From the NCBI GenBank assembly GCA_002337145.1, contig DDFK01000001.1, positions 837,501-901,500 of the forward strand: 64,000 bases of DNA, written 5' to 3'. The position numbers and the translations under genes are program-made. The number at the start of each line of letters is the position of its first letter. Positions within the stretch are counted from its first letter, which is position 1. The stretch is from Chitinophagaceae bacterium UBA1930. GTDB taxonomy: Bacteria; Bacteroidota; Bacteroidia; Chitinophagales; Chitinophagaceae. The notes under the pieces were generated by a model. It was not told the origin of the DNA. It was given only the letters and a program-made list of their open reading frames with translations, and did not search any database. Below, piece by piece: positions 1 to 8,700 of the stretch.

Positions 1-307
1 GATTTGTTATTGCCAAATGTTTTTTTGAAATTGTTTTAACCTATTTATTGAAACCCTTTATTTATAAGGGTTTCAAGGGAAAAATATTTTTTACTTCCTT
101 GTTTTTAAAGCATGTTACTCTACAACAATTGCTGATCGGTATATGATATACCAGTGAATCTATCATGTTTGAAGCGGCAAAGCTGAAAGACTTTAAAAGA
201 CTGCAACATCATAACCAATAAACGGTCCTTATAAAGAGTTATGCAAACAAACAGGTTGATTACTTGTTTGCTTCAATAAGCTATTGCTTATGCATGTTAT
301 GCAATGC
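1..307. other. Gene-free left margin
   Basis: AT-rich stretch downstream of truA with no convincing coding frame. It holds an 11-bp inverted repeat (48-58 against 66-76, arms TTGAAACCCTT and AAGGGTTTCAA, 7-nt loop). There is no clear T-run next to it on either strand, so it could be a weak terminator or just a stem-loop. No tRNA or other RNA gene was recognised. Confidence 0.5.
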
Positions 308-1063
308 CTATGGATGGGTTGAATTGAATACTGCATTCGGATAGGTTACAGCGGTAAGAAAAAGCCCTTGTGCGGGTGTTGTGAAATCTGCTTTTGTACA
401 ATCCTTTGCCTGTATAATTTGATTGAACTCATTAACTGTAATTATACCCCTACCAACCCGCAGCATGGTGCCTACCAGGCCTTTTACCATGCCACGTAAA
501 AACCTGTTGGCTTTTACATTAAATACCAAGCAATCGCCCTGAACCAACCATTCAGATTTTTGGACGTTGCAGATATGGTTTGTAACCTGTGTATTCCTTT
601 TGGAAAAGGAAGTAAAGTCGTGACTACCCATTACTAGCTGTGCAGCTTCGTTCAACAAATGCATGTCGATGGTGTAGGGATAGAACCAGGCCCTATCCTG
701 CAGGAAAGGATCTTTCTCTTTATATATGAAGTACCTGTATTCGCGGCTGATGGCATCGAAACGACAATGGGCATCAGTGGAAACCGCATGTATGTTCTTT
801 ACGGTAATGTCTTTGGGAAGGATGGCGTTGATATTGTACAACTGCCTACTTTGTATAGCTATATCTGTATCGAAATGGAAATAGTTCTGCAGGGCATGCA
901 CGCCAGCATCTGTTCGGGAAGACCCTGTTAATGAAAACACCTGATTAAAATAGATACCGAGGGCCTTCTCAACCTCGCTCTGTATGGTAACTGCATTTTG
1001 CTGTACCTGAAAACCACTGTACTGGGTGCCTTTATAAGCAAGTTCCAAAAAGTAACGGGGCAT
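308..1063 (-). CDS. truA: tRNA pseudouridine synthase A
   Basis: Isomerises uridine to pseudouridine at positions 38-40 of the tRNA anticodon arm in the cytoplasm. The 251-residue product has the family signature GSSRTDAGVHA, with the catalytic aspartate at about residue 52, and the N-terminal start ALAYKG-like strand (RYFLELAYKGTQYSGFQ). The frame is open 40 codons further upstream, but that part lies inside the preceding gene and has no homology-like sequence, so the ATG at 1063 is chosen. It begins 2 nt after the TAG stop of the upstream gene (1068-1066), which suggests co-transcription and translational coupling. Length is usual for the family. Confidence 0.95.
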   Translation of the reverse strand: MPRYFLELAYKGTQYSGFQVQQNAVTIQSEVEKALGIYFNQVFSLTGSSRTDAGVHALQNYFHFDTDIAIQSRQLYNINAILPKDITVKNIHAVSTDAHCRFDAISREYRYFIYKEKDPFLQDRAWFYPYTIDMHLLNEAAQLVMGSHDFTSFSKRNTQVTNHICNVQKSEWLVQGDCLVFNVKANRFLRGMVKGLVGTMLRVGRGIITVNEFNQIIQAKDCTKADFTTPAQGLFLTAVTYPNAVFNSTHP

Positions 1064-1065
1064 GG

Positions 1066-2220
1066 CTAGTTGGTGGATTTTCTGAATTGGTCCATTGCAC
1101 TGGATATGGTAAACTCGGTTTCCAACGAAGGATAGTTGAACACGTCGTACACAAATGGCTTTGCCATGATGAAGAACTTGCAACGGCTCTGTTCAGAAAG
1201 ATACAATAGGCCCAATTTCTTTACCTGTTCAGTTGTAAAGCATTTGTCTTTAAAAGATTTCTTTGCCGCAGCAGTCATTTTATCGTCTGTGGTTTCGTAC
1301 GACATCAATTTGCGGCTGCGTGCAAAATCCGTTTCTGTAGCAAGGTTCACGCAGGATCGGTTGTATTGGCTGGCAGAGCCGGCAGTGTATTGCTTAGAAG
1401 ATGTGTCCGTTGCAGCGGTTTCGCTTGCTGCAGCTTTCGAATAATTGTTATACGGTATAAAAACTGTGATCGTATCGTTTTTGTTGGGCATATAGTCAAC
1501 ATACACCTGGTCCACACCCTGGTTGCTGTTCCTGTCGTAGGTTTTTACTACCTGGTATCTACTGGTTATTGTTGGCTGTGCGGCTTGTGCCACGGCAACC
1601 ATTTCGGTCCTATCAGTATTAATGCTTGTGGCTGCAGGTTCATTTTTTACTGGTGGTGGCGAAACGGTGTTTACAACTGCAGCAGTAGCAGGTTTGGTGT
1701 CGGCAACAACAGGTGTTGCGGTATGGCTGGTTGCCGCATTGGTTTCTGTTTCAACTGGTTTTGTTGCCGGTTGCTGTTTTGCCGGCTGAACATTGAACGC
1801 ATCATCATTGCTGAGTTTGATGGTATCGTAAACCGCTTTGTCTTTTTCCCAGCCAGAAGGATTGGCCATAATGATATTGAAACTTACATAGTCAAAAAGG
1901 CCCCAGCCCTTATCGCCAAAACGTTTTAAGGCATAGCCAACATCCTTGCCCTCTTCTATCACACAACTGAATTTCTGTTCGGGATAGATGTCTTTAGGGA
2001 AACCCGCTGTAAAAAAGTACCTGCCCGGTTTAAGCTTCGGAATTACCAGATAGCCGCTCATGGAAGAACTGTAGTTTTTGTTGTTGAGCATTACATAGAA
2101 GGGCTGCTTGTCTTCTGACTGCAGGTACATAAACTGCTTTTTCTGTGCACTTGCATGTAAAACCAACAAAAAGACAATAAGTAAAAGTGGAAGTTTATGC
2201 AGGTAATCTTTATATTTCAT
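1066..2220 (-). CDS. Secreted DUF4476-like protein
   Basis: 384 residues. It begins with a signal peptide (lysines, a leucine-rich core, then HASAQ near residue 25). A first domain of about 110 residues carries a GYLVIPKLKPGRYFF strand pattern like the small beta-sandwich found in Bacteroidota envelope proteins. A Thr/Ala/Pro-rich linker runs from about 145 to 280. The last 100 residues (from about 285, with paired cysteines, FTTEQVKKLG and a final FTISSAMDQF) resemble DUF4476. Function unknown; an envelope or periplasmic location is inferred. It is followed after 2 nt by truA. A -7-like promoter element lies 20 nt upstream. The DUF assignment is by eye and uncertain. Confidence 0.75.
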   Translation of the reverse strand: MKYKDYLHKLPLLLIVFLLVLHASAQKKQFMYLQSEDKQPFYVMLNNKNYSSSMSGYLVIPKLKPGRYFFTAGFPKDIYPEQKFSCVIEEGKDVGYALKRFGDKGWGLFDYVSFNIIMANPSGWEKDKAVYDTIKLSNDDAFNVQPAKQQPATKPVETETNAATSHTATPVVADTKPATAAVVNTVSPPPVKNEPAATSINTDRTEMVAVAQAAQPTITSRYQVVKTYDRNSNQGVDQVYVDYMPNKNDTITVFIPYNNYSKAAASETAATDTSSKQYTAGSASQYNRSCVNLATETDFARSRKLMSYETTDDKMTAAAKKSFKDKCFTTEQVKKLGLLYLSEQSRCKFFIMAKPFVYDVFNYPSLETEFTISSAMDQFRKSTN

Positions 2221-2239
2221 TAATACTGGCTTGATGGTA

Positions 2240-2247
2240 CAAATCTA
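2240..2247 (-). promoter_or_regulatory. Bacteroidota -7 element for the DUF4476-truA pair
   Basis: Minus strand TAGATTTG matches TAnnTTTG and lies 20 nt before the ATG at 2220. No TTG is present at the usual -33 spacing, so the call rests on the -7 box and position only. Confidence 0.45.
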
Positions 2248-2374
2248 ATTTAAAAACGTTTTAAAAGCGTTTATCAGTATGTAACAGCAAAAAATCGGTG
2301 CTTTTAACCTTTTATAAAATTATAAACCGTTAACCTTGCTGCCTTTATATCTTTATCTCACAAAAAATAATTAC

Positions 2375-4840
2375 ATGAGAAAAATTTTCTTCGTTTTAGG
2401 GTTGTCGATGGGCATAGCGGCCATATCGCAAACACCTACCGCACCTGCAAAAGACGATAGCTGGAAAAAGAACTACCGTGCTTTTGCTACCAAAGTAAAT
2501 GACCTTGTGCATACTAAACTGGATGCGAAATTCGACTACAACAACTCTTACCTTAACGGTAAAGTATGGATTACCCTTAAACCGCACTTCTACCCTACCG
2601 ACTCTTTGCAGTTAGATGCGAAAGGAATGAAAATCAACAAAGTTGAAATTGTTAAAACCGGCAAGAACGGTATATTGAAATATAATTACGATGGCAGCTT
2701 CCTCAGCATCACCCTTGACCGCACCTATAAATCAAACGAGGAGTACACTGTTTACATTGACTATACAGCCATGCCCAACGATTTAAAAGTAGAGGGTAGT
2801 GCGGCCATTACCGATGCCAAGGGACTGTATTTCATTAATCCCAAAGGCGAGGAAAAAGACAAACCCACACAAATATGGACACAGGGCGAAACTGAAGCCA
2901 CTTCTGTTTGGGTGCCTACTATTGACAGGCCCAACCAGAAAACAACCGATGAAATCTACATGACCGTTCCTGCAAAATATGTTACACTATCGAACGGTAA
3001 GCTGATGACCCAAACAAAGAATGCAGACGGTACGAGGACGGATTATTGGAAAATGGACCTTCCGCACGCACCTTATCTATTATTTATGGGCGTAGGCGAT
3101 TTTGCTGTTGTAAAAGATACCTATAAAGGCAAGGAAGTAAACTATTATGTAGAAAAGGAATACGAAAAAGTAGCCAGGAAAATTTTTGGCAACACGCCAG
3201 AAATGATGAAGTTCTACTCCGAAAAATTGGGCGTTGAATATCCTTGGGTCAAATACTCGCAAATTGTGGGTAGGGATTATGTAAGTGGTGCCATGGAAAA
3301 CACCACTGCTACCCTTCACCAGGAAAGTGCACAGCAAGATGCAAGGGAACTTGTTGATGGCAACAGTTGGGAAGGCACTATTGCACACGAGCTGTTTCAC
3401 CAATGGTTTGGCGATTATGTAACTGCAGAAAGCTGGAGCAACCTTACTGTTAACGAAAGCTTTGCCAACTATAGCCAGGTATTGTGGAACGAATACAAAT
3501 ATGGTAAAGATGCGGGTGATGATGAGAACTTTAAAGACATGCAGGGCTATTTGCAAAGCGGCAGCCAAAGCAAGGACCTTGCCCGTTTTTACTATCGCGA
3601 TAAGGAAGACATGTTTGATGCGGTTAGCTATAACAAAGGTGGAAGGATATTGCACATGCTACGCAATTATGTAGGGGATGATGCCTTCTTTAAATCATTG
3701 AACCTGTACCTTACCACCAATAAATTCGGTACCGGTTCTGCCCACAAATTACGTTTGGCATTTGAAGCCGTTACCGGTAAAGACCTTAACTGGTACTGGA
3801 ACCAATGGTATTTTGGTGCCGGTCATCCGCAGCTAGACATTAGCTACTATTACAATCCAGAAAACAAATTTGTTTCGGTATATGTAAAACAGACACAAAG
3901 CGGCGATAAAGTGTTTAAACTGCCTTATGCCATTGATGTTTATTTTGGGGCAAAGAAAACACGTTACGATGTGTGGAGCACCAACAAGGTAGATACTTTC
4001 ACTTTTGCCGCACCTACAAAACCAGACCTGGTGAATGTGGATGGCGACAAAATATTATTGGCCAGCAAGAAAGACGCAAAAACAATGAGCGAATTTGCAC
4101 ACCAGTATAAGTATGCAGGCAAATATCTTGACAGGAAAGAAGCCCTTGATTATGCTGCCAAGCATTTAAAGGAAGAAGGTGCCATTGCCTTGCTGAAAGA
4201 AGGTTTGAACGATAAGTACGAAAAACTGAGGATCAAAGCCATTCAGTCTTTGGGCGACCATACCGATGAAGCTATCATTGCAAAACTGGAAAGCATTGCA
4301 AAAACAGATGCAGACAGGGTTACACGCTCTGAAGCAATTGATGCATTGGGTGGTTTGAAGAACGAAAAGTACAAAGCCATGTTTGTACAGGGCACTAGGG
4401 ATTCTTCTTATTCCGTTGCAGGTGCAAGCCTAGAAGCTTTGGTAGAAATAGATTTACCCGGTGCTGTTGAAATCGCAAAGAAACTTTCCAAAGAACCAGC
4501 AAAAGGAAGGCTAAGCTCTGCCATTACTGCTGTAATGGTAAAGTCTGGCGATGAAAGTGCGTACGATTTCATTGCAACTTCTTTCGACAAAATGCCTTTG
4601 TCTCAAGCCAAGTTCCAGGCATTGCAACCATTTGCCGAACTGCTGGCCAAAGTAAAAGATGCCACTAAATTTAAAAGTGGTATCGATATGATTGCCAAGT
4701 TCAGGGATGCCATTCCTGAATCTGTTAAAACACAAACCAATCCTTTTATCAATGGGGTTATCTTAAAAGGCATTGCCGATAAAAAAGACAAAGCCGGCGA
4801 AAAGGAACTGGCCGATTATGCTAGGGCTAAAGTTTCCTAA
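2375..4840 (+). CDS. Secreted M1 family zinc aminopeptidase
   Basis: Hydrolyses N-terminal residues from peptides, probably in the periplasm. The 821-residue product starts with a signal peptide (MRKIFFVLGLSMGIAAISQ); the frame is open 13 codons further upstream but that would spoil the signal, so ATG 2375 is preferred. The substrate-binding GAMEN motif is at residues 305-309 and the zinc site HELFH at 338-342, with the third ligand E361 in NESFANY, the exact HExxH-18-E spacing of M1 enzymes. The C-terminal part (about 575-821) is helical and looks HEAT-repeat-like, as in other two-part M1 proteins. No T9SS sorting domain is seen. It is monocistronic: divergent from the gene to its left and followed by a strong terminator. 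Confidence 0.96.
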   Translation: MRKIFFVLGLSMGIAAISQTPTAPAKDDSWKKNYRAFATKVNDLVHTKLDAKFDYNNSYLNGKVWITLKPHFYPTDSLQLDAKGMKINKVEIVKTGKNGILKYNYDGSFLSITLDRTYKSNEEYTVYIDYTAMPNDLKVEGSAAITDAKGLYFINPKGEEKDKPTQIWTQGETEATSVWVPTIDRPNQKTTDEIYMTVPAKYVTLSNGKLMTQTKNADGTRTDYWKMDLPHAPYLLFMGVGDFAVVKDTYKGKEVNYYVEKEYEKVARKIFGNTPEMMKFYSEKLGVEYPWVKYSQIVGRDYVSGAMENTTATLHQESAQQDARELVDGNSWEGTIAHELFHQWFGDYVTAESWSNLTVNESFANYSQVLWNEYKYGKDAGDDENFKDMQGYLQSGSQSKDLARFYYRDKEDMFDAVSYNKGGRILHMLRNYVGDDAFFKSLNLYLTTNKFGTGSAHKLRLAFEAVTGKDLNWYWNQWYFGAGHPQLDISYYYNPENKFVSVYVKQTQSGDKVFKLPYAIDVYFGAKKTRYDVWSTNKVDTFTFAAPTKPDLVNVDGDKILLASKKDAKTMSEFAHQYKYAGKYLDRKEALDYAAKHLKEEGAIALLKEGLNDKYEKLRIKAIQSLGDHTDEAIIAKLESIAKTDADRVTRSEAIDALGGLKNEKYKAMFVQGTRDSSYSVAGASLEALVEIDLPGAVEIAKKLSKEPAKGRLSSAITAVMVKSGDESAYDFIATSFDKMPLSQAKFQALQPFAELLAKVKDATKFKSGIDMIAKFRDAIPESVKTQTNPFINGVILKGIADKKDKAGEKELADYARAKVS

Positions 4841-4864
4841 TCCATATACTTTATTAGGCTTTAT

Positions 4865-4899
4865 AAAAAACGCTGATGAAACAATCATCAGCGTTTTTT
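4865..4899 (+). terminator. Intrinsic terminator of the M1 peptidase gene
   Basis: Perfect 14-bp stem (4865-4878 with 4886-4899), 7-nt loop, starting with A6 and ending with T6. It can work in both directions, 24 nt after the stop codon. Confidence 0.9.
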
Positions 4900-5091
4900 A
4901 TTGCTTATTGCAGTAGGGGTACACAAAGTGCAATACTATTTGTTTTACTAAGCAGTGTTGCATGCTTCAACTGCATGGGCGTCGCACCCATCAGCAACCA
5001 GTACAAGATCCGGCAATGTGCAACAGGTTCACCACATGCCAGGTTGCTGCCAAAGCAATACACCTACAAATACCAAAAGTAAAAACCGTCA
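4900..5091. other. Intergenic spacer without a recognised gene
   Basis: Between the terminator of the M1 gene and the end of the XRE-type gene. Short plus-strand frames here and into the next gene have no signal, no start context and no recognisable motif, and they overlap the antisense coding frame. A short stem ATGGG / CCCAT is present near 4975-4993. Nothing else was seen. Confidence 0.5.
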
Positions 5092-5640
5092 TCAAGCTTG
5101 TTCCAGCAATGCGGTTACCTCATTATATTCATATTTTAAAGCGTTTATTTTAAGTTCAAGCAATCGTTGCCTGGTCAGGTTACAGGTTTTCAGTTCATGC
5201 AGGGCATTATTGCCGTAAATCTCCATCCATTCCAGGTCCTGCGGTTGCCGTTCATTGTTGGGTAGCAAAGTGGGCAATAAATCCGGCAATAGTTTTGCCA
5301 CATGCAGCATGTTTATACAGCACCCATATTTTTCCTTCATTTTGCCCAGTTGCCTTTCGGCCCGCATCAACAATAGCTGGCATTCGTTCTGCCTATGCTT
5401 TAATAATTGGGTAGTTTCTTGTTGTTGGGGTGCAACAGTTGCTTCCAGTTTCGGTTTGCCGGGTTTATCCAGGCATATTTCAATAGCTGCTTCCTTAATC
5501 ATTGCCCAGGTGGGCAGGCTTCTTTTATTGGTTTCGTACATGGCAAGTGCACTCTTGCTAACCCTCAAAAAAGAAATGTACTCTTCTTGCAGCAGGCCAA
5601 GCCGGTTTCTGGTAGTAGGTTTCTGGTAATGCTTTTTCAT
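5092..5640 (-). CDS. XRE-like helix-turn-helix regulator with helical C-terminal part
   Basis: 182 residues. Residues about 15-55 align by eye with a Cro/C1 HTH: LLQEEYISFLRVSKSALAMY followed by ETNKRSLPT, the usual Q-E-E of helix 2 and S-x-S-A-L of the recognition helix. From about residue 70 to the end it is rich in Q, E, L and K with heptad-like spacing (QQQETTQLLKHRQ, ERQLGKMKEKY), so a coiled coil or helical oligomerisation part is likely. No enzyme motif is seen. The gene stands alone, between a terminator and a non-coding spacer. Its promoter is covered by a symmetric four-part operator (5653-5701), which suggests negative autoregulation. Target genes other than itself are unknown. Confidence 0.8.
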   Translation of the reverse strand: MKKHYQKPTTRNRLGLLQEEYISFLRVSKSALAMYETNKRSLPTWAMIKEAAIEICLDKPGKPKLEATVAPQQQETTQLLKHRQNECQLLLMRAERQLGKMKEKYGCCINMLHVAKLLPDLLPTLLPNNERQPQDLEWMEIYGNNALHELKTCNLTRQRLLELKINALKYEYNEVTALLEQA

Positions 5641-5652
5641 TTTGCAAGCTTG

Positions 5653-5701
5653 TGTGATAAAAATATTGTGATTTTTAAAAAATCACAAGAAAAAAATCAC
5701 A
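5653..5701. promoter_or_regulatory. Symmetric four-half-site operator over the regulator's promoter
   Basis: Four copies of TGTGAT/ATCACA at 5653-5658, 5667-5672, 5682-5687 and 5696-5701. The spacing is N8, N9, N8 and all four are symmetric about base 5677. The inner pair belongs to a perfect 11+1+11 palindrome (5666-5688). The outer right site lies 13 nt before the start codon at 5640. It is most simply a binding site for a pair of dimers of the XRE-like protein encoded next to it. Confidence 0.75.
5658..5688 (-). promoter_or_regulatory. Promoter of the XRE-like gene, embedded in the operator
   Basis: Minus strand TTG (5688-5686), 20 nt, then TATTTTTA (5665-5658), one base away from TAnnTTTG. 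The spacing equals that at the rpsJ promoter. The inner palindrome of the operator fills the spacer exactly, so bound protein would block RNA polymerase. Confidence 0.55.
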
Positions 5702-5737
5702 AAGATTTCTAAACCTCGCCAGCAATGTCAGTAAAGC

Positions 5738-5768
5738 AAAAGGCCCACTCTATAAGAGCAGGCCTTTT
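5738..5768 (-). terminator. Terminator after the first glycine-rich T9SS gene
   Basis: Stem AAAAGGCC (5738-5745) with GGCCTTTT (5761-5768), with an inner CTCT/AGAG pair. It follows the stop at 5796 by 27 nt on the minus strand and separates this gene from the XRE-like gene. Confidence 0.7.
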
Positions 5769-5795
5769 TTATCATCCATTTCAAAAAAACGCTTG

Positions 5796-8700
5796 TTATT
5801 GCTTCAATAATGTCACGGTTTCAACCCCAGTGGCCGATTGTAGCCTTACATGGTAGGTTCCGGTGGCAAGGTTGCCCAATGTATTTAATTGCAGGGCATT
5901 GGTACCTTTTACCACATCCACCTGTTTAGTGGCTACCACTTTTCCGTCAGCAGCAATTACTGCAATCATTAACCTGTCCTTACTATCGCTGGTATAGGTG
6001 ATATTGATAAAAGACACAAACGGGTTAGGGCTAATACTTACCTGTGCCGCTTTGGCCACCCTTACCACCACTATTTGTGTATAGAACCATTTGCCATCCT
6101 TATCCACCTGTTTTATACGGTAATAAAACACATTGGCAGTTTGGTTGTTAATGCTATGCGGGTAGGTATAGCTGGTATTGCCTGCATTTTTTGCACTTAT
6201 TTTGGCCACTTCATTAAAGTCAACCCCATTTGTGCTCACCTGCACTTCATAATAATTGGTTTGCAGTTCGTTTACCACATCCCATTTCAACGTAGCAATA
6301 GGTGCCACATAATTTACTGTAAGGTTCACTACCTGCAACGGCAATATGGAAGCATTACGCCAGTCCCTGTCTGCCGCTGGGTTTGACTGTTGCAACCCGA
6401 TATAGGAGCCCGAAGGTGTTGGTCCGTTAAAGTCGCCCAATGCACCCATATTACTCATGGTTACATTCTTATAATAGTTGGTGGTCAGGGCATCGTTGTT
6501 CACGTTATCAAATATATCCATCAACCCATCGCCATCGCTATCACCGCTTGCATCAATGGTGGCCTGTGTTACCGTACTAAAAGGGCTATTCCTATCACCT
6601 TCATTCCTGTCCGGTGCCCCGTCATTATCAGAGTCCGTATCCAAATAATCGGGTATGCCGTCACCATCGGTATCAACTGGTGTAAGGCCGTTGCCTCCGT
6701 AAGTACCTATCTGGCCTGGCAGTTCGTACAAATCGCAAAGACCATCGCCATCCGTATCCACATCGCTCGGAATTTTATAACTATTGGTAGCCTGTGCCTC
6801 CACATTGTCTGTAATACCGTCATTATCGCTATCAATATCCAGTTCATTGATCTTGCCGTCCTTATCGGAATCATAATTATCGTTCACCCCATCATTGTTG
6901 GTATCTGCCCAGGCAACCACCGTTCCGGAAGTTGCATCGTATGCATTGGGTACGCCATCGTTGTCTGCATCCAAAAACGGATCCACACCCGATGGGTTCT
7001 CATTCACATCCGTTATACCGTCGTTGTCATCGTCCACATCACAAAAAACCTTTACAATATTTATCGGGTTGGTAGCCGAAGTAAGTTTTATACCTGTGGC
7101 ACCTGCCGCCGCACCATAGTTGTAGGCACTTGTTGTGGTTGTACCGCCTGCACCACCTGCTACGGAGCTGGCTGCATTAATGGTTCCATTGGTGTAAATA
7201 ACACCACCACCACCACCACCGCCGGGACCATGTTCTGGGTTACCATTGTTTGGCGTACCATCATCAGGCTGGCTGGCCCATGCATTGCCCCCATTGCCGC
7301 CTTTGGCATTGATGGTAACATTTGCCAGGCCGGCAGTATTGTTTGCATATAAATAAACCGAGCCACCGGCACCACCGCCACCGCCACCGTCGTTGTCAAC
7401 GGAAAGGCCAGCAGCACCACTGGCATCAATGGTACCCGTGCCGCTTACTGCATTTACTTTTAAGAATATCATACCACCACCAGAGCCACCGCTGCTACTA
7501 AAGCCAGCTGTACCTGTAGCACCTGTACCATCGTTGGTTGTACCCGCACCGCCGCCGCCGCCCAATACTAATTGGTTTGCAGCTGCCTGCGAAAAAACCG
7601 CACCGCCATAACCACCGTATTGCGATGGGTTGTTCCATGCACGGCCGCCACGGCCGCCTACACCGCCATTGCCACCGCCACCGCCACCGGTGTTCTGGTC
7701 GTTATAGGTAGGGTCGCCATCGGTACCGCCACCGCCTGCATTGCCTGGGGCACCCTGTGCATAGCTACCATTGGGGTAACCTTCTGCACCGTTGTCCACC
7801 AGGGTATTGGCCAGCGAACGGGTGTATTTGGGTGTACCTGCAATACCCTCACCTTTAGATCCGTTGAGGTTGGTAGATGAAAGTGTTACGGCATCTGTAT
7901 TTGTACCCGTACCGCCACCCAATTGCCTACCGCCGCCGCCCCTAAAACCTAGTGAGGAGGCCGTTATGGCCGTACCACCGTTTAAGGTCATGGTTCCGGA
8001 TACATTGGCTGCAATGATACCGCCCGTACTGCCATTCCATTCTGCCACTGTTATAGATGCACTGGCAGCAATGTTTAACGATGCATATTCGGGTACACGT
8101 ACTACCTGGAAACTATATTGTCCTGCACTGCCCGAAGCGGCAGATACAGTGTATGCTTTTCTGAGTGGGGTTGTAAGGTAAACCACCCCATTGTTTACGC
8201 CGCTTGCAGCATATACATATTCGTAAGTACCTGCCACGGTAGATGTGTAGCCGCTATAGGTAGCTGCACCCGCCCCGTAGTTGGAGGTATTGGTAGCGTT
8301 GATGGTAGAACCCTGCATCTGGATAACCAGCAATAGGTCGCCCGGGGAAATTTTTGCAGTGGCACCGCCTGACCTTTGAGTGCCGACACTTATCCTGGTA
8401 GCACCTACACTTGCGGATGCAGTACCTGCATAGTAGGAGTTGATGATGGTACCAGAAGCCGTTATGGAGCCTGTACCCGGAGTACAGGAAGGATCGTTCA
8501 ACCCGTTCAGTTCCTTGAAGCAACTGTTCACTTCGGCATAGCTACCAGTAGCTATTGTACCTGCATCGCCCTTGGTGGCACCATTGGGAAGAAATTCGGT
8601 AAGGGAGGAAGAAGATGTTGTACCATTGGTACCGCCGTTAACTGTGCGGGTAACGCTAGTTGTAGTGGTAAGTATGTAACCGCCGCCGCCGCCGCCGCCC

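Noticed and set aside
1..307. tRNA or small RNA gene at the left edge
   Set aside because: No cloverleaf or conserved fold; only an inverted repeat without a T-run was found.
1366..1929. 187-residue plus-strand frame opposite the DUF4476-like gene
   Set aside because: Cysteine- and phenylalanine-rich shadow of a coding strand; no start context.
4876..5218. Overlapping short plus-strand frames after the M1 gene
   Set aside because: No recognisable motif or start context; partly antisense to the XRE-like gene.
5666..5688. Central palindrome as a transcription terminator
   Set aside because: It lies in the promoter spacer of the XRE-like gene, matches flanking half-sites in symmetry and has no GC-rich stem.
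6390..7352. Long plus-strand frame opposite the first glycine-rich gene
   Set aside because: Low-complexity I/V/C/G-rich product made of the reverse of glycine and threonine codons; lies entirely inside a full-length T9SS gene on the other strand.
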